Below, piece after piece: positions 1-8,167 of a stretch of DNA of 64,000 bases (its first letter is position 1; each line of letters opens with the position of its first letter). Under the pieces are notes generated by a model. It saw nothing but the letters and a program-made list of their open reading frames with translations. It was not told the DNA's origin and searched no databases. This stretch comes from Embleya sp040629175 (GTDB lineage Bacteria; Actinomycetota; Actinomycetes; Streptomycetales; Streptomycetaceae), in contig NZ_JBEXUX010000022.1 of the NCBI RefSeq assembly GCF_040629175.1, positions 79,269-143,268 on the forward strand, given 5' to 3'. A program made the position numbers and the translations under genes.

Positions 1-422
1 AGGTGATCGAGATCAACCTGAGCGGTGTCTTCTACGGGATGCGCCACCAGATTCCGGCGATGCTGGAGTCCGGTGGCGGCGCGATCGTCAACATGGCCTC
101 GATCCTGTCCTCGGTCGGCTTCCCGAACGCGGTCGGCTACGTGGCCGCCAAACACGGCGTGCTGGGCCTGACCAAGACCGCCGCGATCGAGTACGCGCAG
201 CAGGGGATCCGGATCAACGCGGTCGGCCCGGGCTTCATCGAGACCCCGCTGCTGAAGGAATCCGACGCCGAGGCGCACGCCGCGCTGGCCAGGCTGCACC
301 CGATGGGCCGACTCGGCACGGTCGAGGAGGTGACCGAGCCGGTCGCCTTCCTGCTCTCCGATCGGGCCGCCTTCGTGACCGGCAGTTACCACCTGGTGGA
401 CGGCGGCTACACCGCGCCGTAG
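1..422 (+). CDS. SDR-family oxidoreductase, 5' end outside window
   Basis: C-terminal ~139 residues of a classical short-chain dehydrogenase/reductase; the N-terminal NAD(P)-binding half (TGxxxGxG) lies upstream of base 1. Seen: the NMAS serine segment (about residue 31 of the visible part), the catalytic YVAAK motif (YxxxK), the PG motif after the INAVGPGFIETP strand, and the usual C-terminal end (FVTGSYHLVDGGY). These features place it among family enzymes that oxidise or reduce hydroxyl/keto groups; the substrate cannot be told. It runs in the same direction as the alcohol dehydrogenase 141 bases downstream, so the two may share a pathway. The stop codon is at 420-422. Confidence 0.9.
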   Translation, partial: VIEINLSGVFYGMRHQIPAMLESGGGAIVNMASILSSVGFPNAVGYVAAKHGVLGLTKTAAIEYAQQGIRINAVGPGFIETPLLKESDAEAHAALARLHPMGRLGTVEEVTEPVAFLLSDRAAFVTGSYHLVDGGYTAP

Positions 423-463
423 CGCGGGTCCGCGGATACCCCGCCCGGGTAATCCATTCGGTT

Positions 464-534
464 GGTGAGTAATAGCCTCACCATTGACGTCGCCGGCCCA
501 CCGTGCCACCCGGGCATCACTCGTGTATCACACG
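464..534. promoter_or_regulatory. two small inverted repeats upstream of the alcohol dehydrogenase
   Basis: GGTGAG and CTCACC (464-469 and 477-482) face each other across 7 bases. CGTGT and ACACG (522-526, 530-534) face each other across 3 bases. Both lie between the SDR stop and the dehydrogenase start, where an operator would be expected. No clear -10/-35 pair was identified, and short palindromes like these also arise by chance. Confidence 0.3.
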
Positions 535-563
535 GGGCCGGTACGCCGGAAAGGGAGAAACCC

Positions 564-1604
564 ATGAAGGCCGTCCAATACGTCGAGTTCGGCAAGCCGG
601 TCGAGGTGCGGGAGATCCCCGCGCCCGAACCGGGCCCCGGGCAGGTGCTGCTGAAGGTCACCGCCGGCGGTGTCTGTCACTCCGACATCTTCGTGATGAG
701 TCAACCGACCGGAACCTTCGGTCCCGACGCCCCGCTCACCCTCGGCCACGAGGGCGCCGGCATCGTGGCCGCGCTCGGCGACGGGGTCACCGGCTTCGCG
801 CTCGGCGACGCGGTCGTCGTCTACGGGCCGTGGGGCTGCGGTGCCTGTCACGCCTGTGCGCAGGGCAAGGAGAACTACTGCACGCGCGCCGGCGAGCTGG
901 GCATCCGACCGCCCGGCCTGGGCGCCCCGGGCGCGCTCGCCGACTACGTGCTGATCGACGACGCCCGGCACCTGGTCCCGATCGGTGACCTGGATCCGGT
1001 GCAGACCGTGCCGCTCACCGACGCCGGGCTGACGCCGTACCACGCGATCAAGCGCTCGCTGGACAAGCTCTACGCGGGAAGCACCACCGTGGTCCTGGGC
1101 GTCGGCGGCCTGGGCCACATCGGCGTGCAGCTCCTGCGCGCGTTGTCCGCGACCCGGGTGATCGCCCTGGACGTGAGCGAGGACAAGCTGGAGCTGGCCC
1201 GCGCCTCGGGTGCGCATCTGGCGATCAGGTCCGACGACAAGGCCGCCGGGATCGTCCGCGAGGCCACCGACGGCCTCGGCGCGCAGCTCGTGCTCGACTT
1301 CGCCGGTGTGCAGCCCACCGTCGACCTGGCCGCGAAGTGCGCCGCCACGGAGGGCGACCTGACCATCGTCGGCATCGGCGGCGGCACCCTCCCGGTCGGC
1401 TTCGGCCTGCTCCCGTACGAGTGCTCGGTCAGCACGCCCTACTGGGGCACCCGCACCGAACTGATCGAGCTGATCGAGCTGGCCCGGCACGGCGGGGTGA
1501 GCGCGCACGTGGAGCAGTTCCCGCTCGACCAGGCCGCCGACGTCTACGACCGGCTGCACCACGGCCGGATCAACGGCCGCGCGGTGCTGGTCCCCGGGAC
1601 CTGA
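564..1604 (+). CDS. zinc-dependent alcohol dehydrogenase (MDR superfamily)
   Basis: A 346-residue medium-chain NAD(P)-dependent alcohol dehydrogenase, normal length for the family. Catalytic zinc ligands fit C38 (in VCHSD) and H62-E63 (GHEGAG). The structural zinc site is complete: C92, C95, C98 and C106. The Rossmann fold carries a GVGGLGH dinucleotide loop near residue 175. The ATG at 564 is chosen because AAGGGAG sits at 551-557; the frame is open further upstream, but that stretch does not look like the family's N-terminus. It probably oxidises a primary or secondary alcohol or reduces an aldehyde in the cytoplasm; the substrate is unknown. The preceding SDR may be a functional partner. 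Confidence 0.9.
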   Translation: MKAVQYVEFGKPVEVREIPAPEPGPGQVLLKVTAGGVCHSDIFVMSQPTGTFGPDAPLTLGHEGAGIVAALGDGVTGFALGDAVVVYGPWGCGACHACAQGKENYCTRAGELGIRPPGLGAPGALADYVLIDDARHLVPIGDLDPVQTVPLTDAGLTPYHAIKRSLDKLYAGSTTVVLGVGGLGHIGVQLLRALSATRVIALDVSEDKLELARASGAHLAIRSDDKAAGIVREATDGLGAQLVLDFAGVQPTVDLAAKCAATEGDLTIVGIGGGTLPVGFGLLPYECSVSTPYWGTRTELIELIELARHGGVSAHVEQFPLDQAADVYDRLHHGRINGRAVLVPGT

Positions 1605-1695
1605 CCGGCGCGCGACCGGCTGCGGAATACCTCGACGGGGTATGCGGTTCTGCGAGGTGTCCGACACCGTCACGAGCATCGCGAAGGGAGCCACC

Positions 1696-2046
1696 GTGAC
1701 GCTGACCCTGGAGAACTACCGAGTAGCCGAGGAACTGGTCGAGCAACGCGACCCGTTGGGCGCGCTGCGCATCCTGGAGCCGGTGCTGGAGGACGAGCGC
1801 GACAACGTGGCCGTGCAGCAACTGGCCGGCCGGGCGTATTTCCTCGCGCTCCGGCTCGGCCGGGCCGAGGCGACGCTGCGGCGGGTGGTCGAACTCGACC
1901 CGTGTGACGCATGGGCCACGCACGCACTCGGCCGGACCCTGGAGCGGGCCGGCCGCGGCACCGAGGCCGCGCCGTATCTGCGGCTCGCCGCGGCGATGAA
2001 CCCGGAGCCGGAGTACACCGCGGCAGCGGCGAGGTACGCCGACTGA
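1696..2046 (+). CDS. small tetratricopeptide-repeat protein
   Basis: A 116-residue, mostly helical protein with about two to three TPR-like units. The second and third are recognisable by ALRLGRAEATLRRVVELDP and ATHALGRTLERAGRGTEAAP, with the small-residue and Pro periodicity of TPRs. TPR proteins act as protein-protein adaptors; no enzyme domain is present. GTG 1696 is preferred over an in-frame ATG at 1642 because GAAGGGA lies 8 bases ahead of it. The gene converges on the lysoplasmalogenase-like gene, with stops 8 bases apart and a shared hairpin just beyond. Its partner is unknown. Confidence 0.75.
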   Translation: MTLTLENYRVAEELVEQRDPLGALRILEPVLEDERDNVAVQQLAGRAYFLALRLGRAEATLRRVVELDPCDAWATHALGRTLERAGRGTEAAPYLRLAAAMNPEPEYTAAAARYAD

Positions 2047-2054
2047 GCGAAGAC

Positions 2055-2729
2055 TCAGCCCGAAGAGGCGGCGGAGCGATCCGTCGCCTCTTCGGCGTCC
2101 GGGCGCGCGAACGGCCAGGCCGCCCAGGTGAGCGCGAGGAGCAACTGGGCGGCCACGTAGGTGGGCATCACCACCGCGTCCTGACCGGGCACCAGGTCCA
2201 CGTCGGCGATGCCCAACGCGATCACCGCGTCCGAGAGCAGGAACAACGCGCCGCCGAGCCCGGTACGCCGGCCCACTCCCGCCGCGTACGCCGCCATCGC
2301 GGTGAGCAGCAGGCTGTAGCCGAGCACCGGCACCAGCAGTTCGTCCAGCCCGCGCCACACCAGCGCCATCATCGCGCCCCACGCGAGCAGGTACCCGAGC
2401 GCCCGACGCGGCGAAAGCGTGCCGCCCAGGCGCCGAAAGGCCAGGAGATAGCAGACGTGCCCGACCGCGAACCCGGCCATCCCGATCATGAAGGCCGCGT
2501 CGTGGTCCACGAGCAGCCCGACGTCACCGACGAACCCGCCCGCCAGTGCGCCGATCGGCAGCCCCGCGCGCCTCGCATCGGGTCGTGCCGCCACCCACAC
2601 GAAGGCGATCAGCACCGGCATCAGCAGCGTCTTGCTCACCCAGCGCGGCCCGTCCACGCCACTCGCGGCGAAAACCGTGTCGGCGACGCCCAGGGTCAGG
2701 TAGGCCGCGAGCAGCGCGCGTGCCCTCAC
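2055..2729 (-). CDS. YhhN/TMEM86-type lysoplasmalogenase-like membrane protein
   Basis: A 224-residue integral membrane protein with about seven to eight hydrophobic helices. The conserved GDVGLL and GHVCYLLAF segments resemble the YhhN/lysoplasmalogenase family, which hydrolyses the vinyl-ether bond of lysoplasmalogens in animals; the substrate of bacterial members is mostly unproven. The GTG start at 2729 overlaps the stop of the upstream desaturase-like gene as GTGA, so the two are translationally coupled. The pairing with a lipid hydroxylase/desaturase-fold protein supports a role in membrane lipid chemistry. Its last codons form part of the convergent terminator hairpin. Confidence 0.8.
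   Translation of the reverse strand: MRARALLAAYLTLGVADTVFAASGVDGPRWVSKTLLMPVLIAFVWVAARPDARRAGLPIGALAGGFVGDVGLLVDHDAAFMIGMAGFAVGHVCYLLAFRRLGGTLSPRRALGYLLAWGAMMALVWRGLDELLVPVLGYSLLLTAMAAYAAGVGRRTGLGGALFLLSDAVIALGIADVDLVPGQDAVVMPTYVAAQLLLALTWAAWPFARPDAEEATDRSAASSG
2060..2095. terminator. bidirectional hairpin between convergent genes
   Basis: Perfect 11-bp stem, CCGAAGAGGCG at 2060-2070 with CGCCTCTTCGG at 2085-2095, and a 14-base loop. It lies just beyond the TPR stop and inside the last codons of the minus-strand gene. Confidence 0.6.
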
Positions 2730-3586
2730 GCGCCGGCCCGGGCGCCGGCGGGCGGGGCGATCGCCTCGGTCGCGGGCTGCCAGCCCGGCCCGCGCAACAC
2801 CCGGCCGAACCGCACCCGCCAGGTGCTCGCGGCCCGGACGTCGCGTGCGATGGCCGCGTATTCGTGGAAGGCCACCCGCAGCGGGTTGTAGGTGCCGATG
2901 TTCTTGGTGAGCCCGTAGTCCACCGGTTCGCCCTCGGGCTCGAAGCTGCGGAACAGCCGGTCCCACAGGATCAGGATGCCGCCGTAGTTGCGGTCCAGGT
3001 ACTGCCGGTTCGAACCGTGGTGCACGCGGTGGTGGGAGGGCGTGTTGAAGACGTACTCGATCGGCTTCCAGAGCTTGTCGATCCGCTCGGTGTGGATCCA
3101 GAACTGGTACAGCAGGTTGATCGAGAAGGACGTGATCACCATGGCCGGCGGGAAACCGAGCAGCAACATCGGCCCGATGAACACGATGTGGTGCGCCCCG
3201 GTCCAGGTCTGGCGCAGTGCGGTGGAGAGGTTGTAGTGCCGGCTGGAGTGGTGCACGACATGACTGGCCCACAACAACCGGATCTCGTGTCCGGCGCGAT
3301 GTTCCCAGTAGTAGAAGAAGTCCACGCCGAGGATCACCAGGGCCCAGGCCCACCACGTGTACCCCAGCCGCAGCGGGGTCAGCTCGTGCAGCCCGTCCCA
3401 GGCAAGCACGGTGAGCAGCCCCCAACCGAGCCCGACCGCCAGGCTGCCGAGACCCATGGTCAGGCTCGTCGCGGTGTCCTTCACCGCGTACCCGCGCTCG
3501 TTGTCGTCGGGGGCGAATCGGTACGACACCCACTCGACGACCAGGAGAAGGGTGAAGACCGGAACGGCGAACACCGTGAGGTCCAT
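2726..3586 (-). CDS. sterol desaturase / fatty acid hydroxylase family protein
   Basis: A 286-residue membrane di-iron protein with several N-terminal transmembrane segments (MDLTVFAVPVFTLLLVVEW and others). It has the histidine clusters of the fatty-acid hydroxylase superfamily: HRAGHE, HVVHHS and HHRVHHGS. Family members use O2 and a di-iron centre to hydroxylate or desaturate lipids. Start ATG 3586 begins directly at the first membrane helix; a longer reading upstream is Arg/Pro-rich shadow sequence. It is first in a two-gene unit with the YhhN-like protein through a GTGA overlap. The substrate (sterol, hopanoid, carotenoid or alkyl lipid) cannot be told. Confidence 0.88.
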   Translation of the reverse strand: MDLTVFAVPVFTLLLVVEWVSYRFAPDDNERGYAVKDTATSLTMGLGSLAVGLGWGLLTVLAWDGLHELTPLRLGYTWWAWALVILGVDFFYYWEHRAGHEIRLLWASHVVHHSSRHYNLSTALRQTWTGAHHIVFIGPMLLLGFPPAMVITSFSINLLYQFWIHTERIDKLWKPIEYVFNTPSHHRVHHGSNRQYLDRNYGGILILWDRLFRSFEPEGEPVDYGLTKNIGTYNPLRVAFHEYAAIARDVRAASTWRVRFGRVLRGPGWQPATEAIAPPAGARAGA

Positions 3587-3688
3587 GCCTCGGACCCTAC
3601 TGGCGAGTAACGCCGGGCGGAAGGGGTGATTTACCGCTGATTTTCCACCGGTTTCCCGTGGCCGCGCCGATCGTCCGCCCGACACGGG

Positions 3689-3743
3689 GCGAAGCCCCCG
3701 GCCGCCCTCGGAGGGATGAGCCGGGGGCGATCGGGGGCTTCGC
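3689..3743 (-). terminator. hairpin after the PRC-barrel gene
   Basis: GCGAAGCCCCCG (3689-3700) pairs with CGGGGGCTTCGC (3732-3743) in a perfect 12-bp stem. It lies 21 bases beyond the minus-strand stop at 3765. Confidence 0.65.
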
Positions 3744-3764
3744 GGGAAGCGGAGCGGAGCGGGC

Positions 3765-4877
3765 CTAGCCGTGCTTGTTCTTGTCCGCTCGCTCGCCCTT
3801 GCCGTCGAGGACCTGCACCTTGTCCCCATCGTGCAATTCGATGCGTTCGCGCCGGACCTCCTCGGTCACCCGCTGCTCGCCCTGCACCTTCTTGGCCACC
3901 AGTCGGATGCGCTCCACCGCGACGACCTCCTTGCGGACGACGACCCGTTCGGCGTGCAGCACCATCTCGCGCGAGCTGTCGCGCATGTCCGGGGCGTCGA
4001 GCGCGGCGCCGCGGTTGGAGCCGTCGATCGGCTCGCGGACGATCTCCCACTCCTCGTGCGTCACGGGGACGACCTTTTCCACCCGCTCGGTCTCGACCAC
4101 CTTGCGCAGCGCCACGCGCCCGGTCTCGATCGTCTCCACGTGCACGTCGAGTCGCTCCTCGGAGCGGGTCATCACGTTGTCGGTACCGGCCGCGCCGGAC
4201 GTCGACGTGGTCCGGGCGGTGCCCGTGCCCATGCCGGTGCCCGTGGCGGTGCCGGCCGCGGGCATGCGGGTCGGGGCCGAGGTCGCCATGCCCGCCTTGG
4301 AGTCCGGCCCCATCGCCGGCCGATCGTGCGTCGCGGTGCCGGCCATCCCGGCCGCCGCGCTCGCCGCCGGCGGGTCGTTGGTGCGCACCGACGGATCGTG
4401 CTTGCCGGTCAGCTCCTCGAAGCCGTCGTCCGAGCCCGCGAGCTGCGACTTGGACATGTCCTCGCGCCGGTGGGTGCCGGCCGCCCCGGCCGCTCCCGCG
4501 GTACCGGCGGCTCCGGCAGCCGCGGCGGTGCCGGTGTCGGTCCCGGTGCGGGTCATGCCGCCGGACGGCGTGACGCTGTAGTGGCGGTAGAGGCGAGCCT
4601 CTTCCTCCGGCGAGAGGTGCTCGTCGGTGCCCAGGCTCGGCGCCTCCTTGACGAGTTCCTTGTCGAACGGCACCCGGAGGTCGTCGCCCTGCATGTCGGC
4701 CGGACCCAGGGGCACGAAGCTCTCGCGTCCGCCGAACATGCCGGTCTTGACGGTGACCCACTCCGGCTCGCCGGTGCGGTCGTCCAGGTACACCTGGCCG
4801 ATGGTCCCGATCTTGTTGCCTTCGGAATCGACGATCTTGCGGCCGATCAGTTCCTGTGGAGTGACATTCGTCTTCAC
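3765..4877 (-). CDS. PRC-barrel and DUF2382 domain stress-type protein
   Basis: A 370-residue soluble protein. Residues 1-75 form a PRC-barrel (ELIGRKIVDSEGNKIG, then VYLDDRTGEPEWVTVKTG). A low-complexity Ala/Gly/Thr linker spans about 100-235. A C-terminal DUF2382 domain spans about 238-355, with RSEERLDV, the VRKEVV strand and EEVRRERIEL. This combination is common in actinobacteria and Deinococcus, often linked to desiccation or general stress, with no proven biochemical role. The GTG start at 4877 is supported by AGGAGCG about 7 bases ahead. The A/G/T linker contains many TGTG/MGTG steps and is likely to vary in length between strains. Monocistronic. Confidence 0.85.
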   Translation of the reverse strand: MKTNVTPQELIGRKIVDSEGNKIGTIGQVYLDDRTGEPEWVTVKTGMFGGRESFVPLGPADMQGDDLRVPFDKELVKEAPSLGTDEHLSPEEEARLYRHYSVTPSGGMTRTGTDTGTAAAAGAAGTAGAAGAAGTHRREDMSKSQLAGSDDGFEELTGKHDPSVRTNDPPAASAAAGMAGTATHDRPAMGPDSKAGMATSAPTRMPAAGTATGTGMGTGTARTTSTSGAAGTDNVMTRSEERLDVHVETIETGRVALRKVVETERVEKVVPVTHEEWEIVREPIDGSNRGAALDAPDMRDSSREMVLHAERVVVRKEVVAVERIRLVAKKVQGEQRVTEEVRRERIELHDGDKVQVLDGKGERADKNKHG

Positions 4878-5218
4878 GAGCCAACGCTCCTGTTCCCGGC
4901 GTCGCGGCGAGGGTGTCGCGACATGGCGGTCGTCGTGTGGGAGCTCCGCTCACCAGCAGACGGCGAATCGGCCGAGGGGACAACCGGAGGCGGCCGGGAC
5001 GGTGTCCGTCCGGTGCCCGTCGCGGCGCTGTCATCAGCGGGAATGCAACCGGCGCCGACCTGCGGCGGGGCCGGCAGGATTCACCCGAGTGGGTGAGTGA
5101 CGGGCGGCGCTCGACCGGATATCGAGCGCACTGTTCGGGCTGTTCGCGGCAACCTCGCGCAGGGGTCGGGCCGGCGCGTATCCCGGGGTGGGCCGGTCGG
5201 GATTTGTAGGCTCTCGGC
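4878..5218. other. intergenic, 341 bases, two hairpins, no gene
   Basis: Divergent promoter region. TCACCC-gagt-GGGTGA (5081-5096) and CGCTCGA-N7-TCGAGCG (5108-5128) are the only ordered elements seen. They could be operators for either flanking gene or weak hairpins. No open frame here has the base composition of a gene. Confidence 0.4.
5206..5211 (+). promoter_or_regulatory. -10 element, leaderless start for the GNAT gene
   Basis: TAGGCT ends 7 bases before ATG 5219 and no Shine-Dalgarno is present, so transcription should begin at or next to the start codon. Confidence 0.55.
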
Positions 5219-5680
5219 ATGACCATGACGATCCGCCCGGCGACGGCTCGGGACTTGTCCGGGGTGCTCGCGCTCTACGCCGAGTTCCATCCCCGCGATG
5301 TGCCACTGCCGATCGAGGACGCACACCTGATCTGGGCGGACATCGCCACGCAGCGCGGTCGTACGGTGCTGGTCGCGGATCTGGACGGGACCGTCGTCGG
5401 CACCGCCGACTGCGTGGTGTTGCCCAATCTCACCCGAGGCGGGCACTCGATCATGTTCGTGGAGAACGTCGTGGTGGCGGCGGCGCGTCGCAGGCTGGGG
5501 ATCGGTCGCCGGTTGTTGGCCGCGGCCGGCACGCTGGCCGCCGACTCGGGGTGCTACAAGCTGCAAATCCTGGCCGCGGACAACGCCGAGGCACACGAGT
5601 TCTACCGGGCCTGCGGCTTCGAGAGCCCGGCTCGGGGCTTCCGCCGCTACCTGCGACCCGTCTCGTCGGACAGGGGCTAG
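5219..5680 (+). CDS. GNAT-family N-acetyltransferase
   Basis: A 153-residue cytoplasmic acetyltransferase. The acetyl-CoA signature fits RRRLGIGRRLL (the R/Q-x-x-G-x-G/A loop, about residues 91-101), preceded by the ENVVVAAA strand. The EFYRACGFE motif near the C-terminus is typical of the fold. The substrate (amine, amino acid, antibiotic or protein N-terminus) cannot be inferred. A second ATG two codons downstream (5225) is possible; 5219 is favoured by its spacing from the -10 hexamer. It converges with a small minus-strand gene whose stop lies 4 bases beyond its own. Confidence 0.85.
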   Translation: MTMTIRPATARDLSGVLALYAEFHPRDVPLPIEDAHLIWADIATQRGRTVLVADLDGTVVGTADCVVLPNLTRGGHSIMFVENVVVAAARRRLGIGRRLLAAAGTLAADSGCYKLQILAADNAEAHEFYRACGFESPARGFRRYLRPVSSDRG

Positions 5681-5684
5681 CCGG

Positions 5685-5921
5685 TCACCTGCCGGTGCGC
5701 CAGGGGCCGCCGAGGGAGCCTTCCGGTGGGTCGGTGGGGCCGTTGTGCAGCCAGCCGGTGCCTCGGCAGTGCGGGCAGCGGGTGCCGGCCCAGATCGTCG
5801 ACACCTCGCGATGCCGACTGCGGTACACCCGGCCGGAGGTGTCCAGGCCGGTGCCCTGGCAACCCATGCATCGGATCGCGTCGCCCGCCGCGGACTCGTG
5901 ATGTCCGACTTCCTCCGTCAC
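5685..5921 (-). CDS. small protein with two CxxCxGTG zinc-knuckle motifs
   Basis: A 78-residue protein with two CxxCxGxG-type motifs, CMGCQGTG (about residue 20) and CPHCRGTG (about residue 52). They resemble half of a DnaJ-type zinc finger and probably bind one zinc ion. Nothing else is recognisable. GTG 5921 is chosen because AAGGGGGA precedes it by about 5 bases; the longer open frame upstream is Pro/Arg shadow. Such small knuckle proteins are frequent in actinomycete genomes and generally uncharacterised; they may help in RNA or protein handling. Convergent with the GNAT gene. Confidence 0.7.
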   Translation of the reverse strand: MTEEVGHHESAAGDAIRCMGCQGTGLDTSGRVYRSRHREVSTIWAGTRCPHCRGTGWLHNGPTDPPEGSLGGPWRTGR

Positions 5922-6328
5922 CGGGTCCCCCTTCGATCGGTGTGCGCCCGCGATCGAGCCGTATCGCGTTCCGTAGTGGGCGCGTGTACACCCAGTATTC
6001 GCGGGCCGTGCGCCCGGCGCCGGGATTCGGGACACAAAGGTTGTCGGGTCGGGTGCGGGAGTGCGCGTGGGGCGGGCACGGCGGAGCGTCGGGGGGCGCG
6101 GTGTTCGGGATCGGGGTCGCCGGGGCGCGCATTGCAATGCTTTTGCCCGGTGGTTTCGTTACGTTGGAAAAGAATTATTGCCGAAATGTCACGCGCTGCG
6201 CGGCTTGGCGATACAGTTTTCGATCGAATTGTCGAACGACCATGAGGGGCAATTCGATCGACTATTTCAACGATGATATTATTGCGGCCGATCGGTGTGC
6301 GGGACGACAACAGCTCGGGAGCAGGGCG
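5922..6328. other. 407-base low-GC divergent promoter region
   Basis: No gene. From about 6130 to 6300 the sequence is clearly poorer in GC than its surroundings (for example the TTGGAAAAGAATTATTG and GATGATATTATTG stretches). It contains the large inverted repeat listed separately. It presumably carries the promoter for the glycosyltransferase, but no convincing -35/-10 pair was found. Confidence 0.5.
6220..6261. promoter_or_regulatory. 12-bp perfect inverted repeat upstream of the glycosyltransferase
   Basis: TCGATCGAATTG (6220-6231) and CAATTCGATCGA (6250-6261) are exact inverted copies 18 bases apart and 68 bases ahead of the start codon. It may be a large operator or a 5'-leader stem-loop. 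Confidence 0.5.
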
Positions 6329-8167
6329 ATGGGCGTAGAAAGCGCCTTGGTCGAAAATAATGCGACCGAGGTCACGGGGAATGCCGATCCCGAAATGTCG
6401 CGAAAAAGACCGTGGTATCGGCCGGACGCGCGGACCGGATGGGCCCTGGCCGTCGTGCTGGTTCCGGCGCTGTTGCTCGGACTGGCCGCCTTCCGGCGCC
6501 GCTGGATCGGTGACGACGGACTGATCTTCGTGCGGGTCTCGCAGCAGATCCTGGACGGGAACGGGCCCAACTTCAATGTCGGCGAGCGGGCCGAGGCGGC
6601 CACGTCCACGTTGTGGCCGTGGTTGCTCGCGCTGGTCGGCGGGGTGACCGGGATCGATCTGGTCGCCGTCGCGGTCTACGGCTCACTGCTGTGCGCGGTG
6701 GTCGGTCTGGCGATCGCCACGATGGGCACCCGGCGGCTGTACCGCGATCTCCCGGGCGGCGGGTGGCCGCTGCCCGCCGGGGCGTTGGTGATCGCCGCGC
6801 TGCCGCCGTTCTGGGACTTCGCCACGTCCGGTCTGGAGATGGGGCTGATCTTCGTCTGGCTGGGCACGAGTTGGACGCTGTTGGCCCGGCTGGACCGGGA
6901 CAGCTCCCTCGCCCGCCAGGCGTGGACCTCGTTCGCGCTCGGCATGGGCGTACTGGTGCGGCCCGACCTCGCGTTGGGCACGATCGTGTTCGCCGTTGCG
7001 GCGTGGTTGCTGCTGCGGCCGACCCCGAAGCGGCTGGCCCTGCTCGCGTTGTGCGGCGGCCTGCTCCCGGTGCTCTACCAGATCTTCCGGATGGGCTACT
7101 ACGGCGTCCTGTTGCCCAATACGGCGATAGCCAAGGAGGGCACCAAGACCGACATCGGTCGCGGCTGGACCTACTTCGAGGACTACGCGAGCCCGTACAA
7201 CATCTGGGCGCCGCTGCTGCTCACCGTGGTGGCGGTCGGTCTATTGGTCACCGTGGGCCGTTCGGTCGGCGACTTCGAGCGCTACCGGATCCGGGTGCTG
7301 ACCGCGACCGCGCTGGTCGTGGGCAGCGTGTTGCTCGGCTATGTGATCGTGGTCGGCGGCGACTTCATGCACGCCCGGCTGCTGCTGCCCGGCACGTTCG
7401 CGTTCCTGCTGCCGGTGCTGGTGTTGCCGTTGCAGCGGCTGTACGCGAGCACCGCGGCGGGGCTGGCCGTGTGGTCGGTGGTCTGCGCGGCCTCGATGCG
7501 GGTGCCGTACCAGGGCTTCGGTCCGCAGAACATCGAGGACACCCGCTCGTGGTACGTGACCTGGACCGGCGAGCGGAACCCGGTCACCGCGAAGTCCTAT
7601 CGGGACGCGTTCGTGAAGCGGCTGGAGGGCGTGGGCGTCGAGTGGAAGAAGGACGCCGCGACGCCCGGTGCGCAGTTCGTCTACCTGACCTACTACCACG
7701 AGCCCGACAAGTTCTGGATGTTGAACTTCGATTTCCGCTCCGCGCCGCTCAAGTACCACGTCCCGATCACCGACTCGGTGGTCTACGGCGCGCTCGGGCA
7801 ACCCGCGGTGCTGGTGCCGACCTCGGGTCTGGCGATCGACATCTTCGGCCTGGCGAATCCGCTCGGCGCACACCTGGACCTCGACTATCGGACCCGGTCC
7901 GGGCACGACAAGCTGACCTACATCGAATGGATTCTGGCCGACTTCACCCAGCCGGGTACCCCACTGGACCTGCGCAATGTCGATCCGGCCAAGGTCGAGG
8001 CGGCCCGGCGGGCATTGAACTGCGGCGGTATTCGCGAACTTCAGGAAGCGACCCGCGAGCCCATGTCGGTATCGCGATTCTGGAAGAACCTCATCGGGTC
8101 GCCGGAACGGAACTCGATGCGGATTCCGACGAATCCGATCGAGGCGGAGAAGAAGTACTGCCGCTGA
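6329..8167 (+). CDS. GT-C membrane glycosyltransferase, AftB/ZomB-like
   Basis: A 612-residue protein with about ten transmembrane helices from residue 32 to ~395 and an extracytoplasmic C-terminal domain. The first exposed loop has a WIGDDG acidic motif followed by ILDGNGPNFNVGERAEAATS. This closely resembles mycobacterial AftB-type decaprenyl-phosphoarabinose arabinofuranosyltransferases and the related proteins annotated ZomB in streptomycetes. Family enzymes transfer a sugar from a polyprenyl-phosphate donor on the outer membrane face. ATG 6329 follows GGGAGCAGGG; the preceding frame is not protein-like. Streptomycetes lack arabinogalactan, so the acceptor is unknown (teichoic or other wall glycan is possible). 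Its last 77 bases overlap mutY on the other strand. Confidence 0.8.
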   Translation: MGVESALVENNATEVTGNADPEMSRKRPWYRPDARTGWALAVVLVPALLLGLAAFRRRWIGDDGLIFVRVSQQILDGNGPNFNVGERAEAATSTLWPWLLALVGGVTGIDLVAVAVYGSLLCAVVGLAIATMGTRRLYRDLPGGGWPLPAGALVIAALPPFWDFATSGLEMGLIFVWLGTSWTLLARLDRDSSLARQAWTSFALGMGVLVRPDLALGTIVFAVAAWLLLRPTPKRLALLALCGGLLPVLYQIFRMGYYGVLLPNTAIAKEGTKTDIGRGWTYFEDYASPYNIWAPLLLTVVAVGLLVTVGRSVGDFERYRIRVLTATALVVGSVLLGYVIVVGGDFMHARLLLPGTFAFLLPVLVLPLQRLYASTAAGLAVWSVVCAASMRVPYQGFGPQNIEDTRSWYVTWTGERNPVTAKSYRDAFVKRLEGVGVEWKKDAATPGAQFVYLTYYHEPDKFWMLNFDFRSAPLKYHVPITDSVVYGALGQPAVLVPTSGLAIDIFGLANPLGAHLDLDYRTRSGHDKLTYIEWILADFTQPGTPLDLRNVDPAKVEAARRALNCGGIRELQEATREPMSVSRFWKNLIGSPERNSMRIPTNPIEAEKKYCR

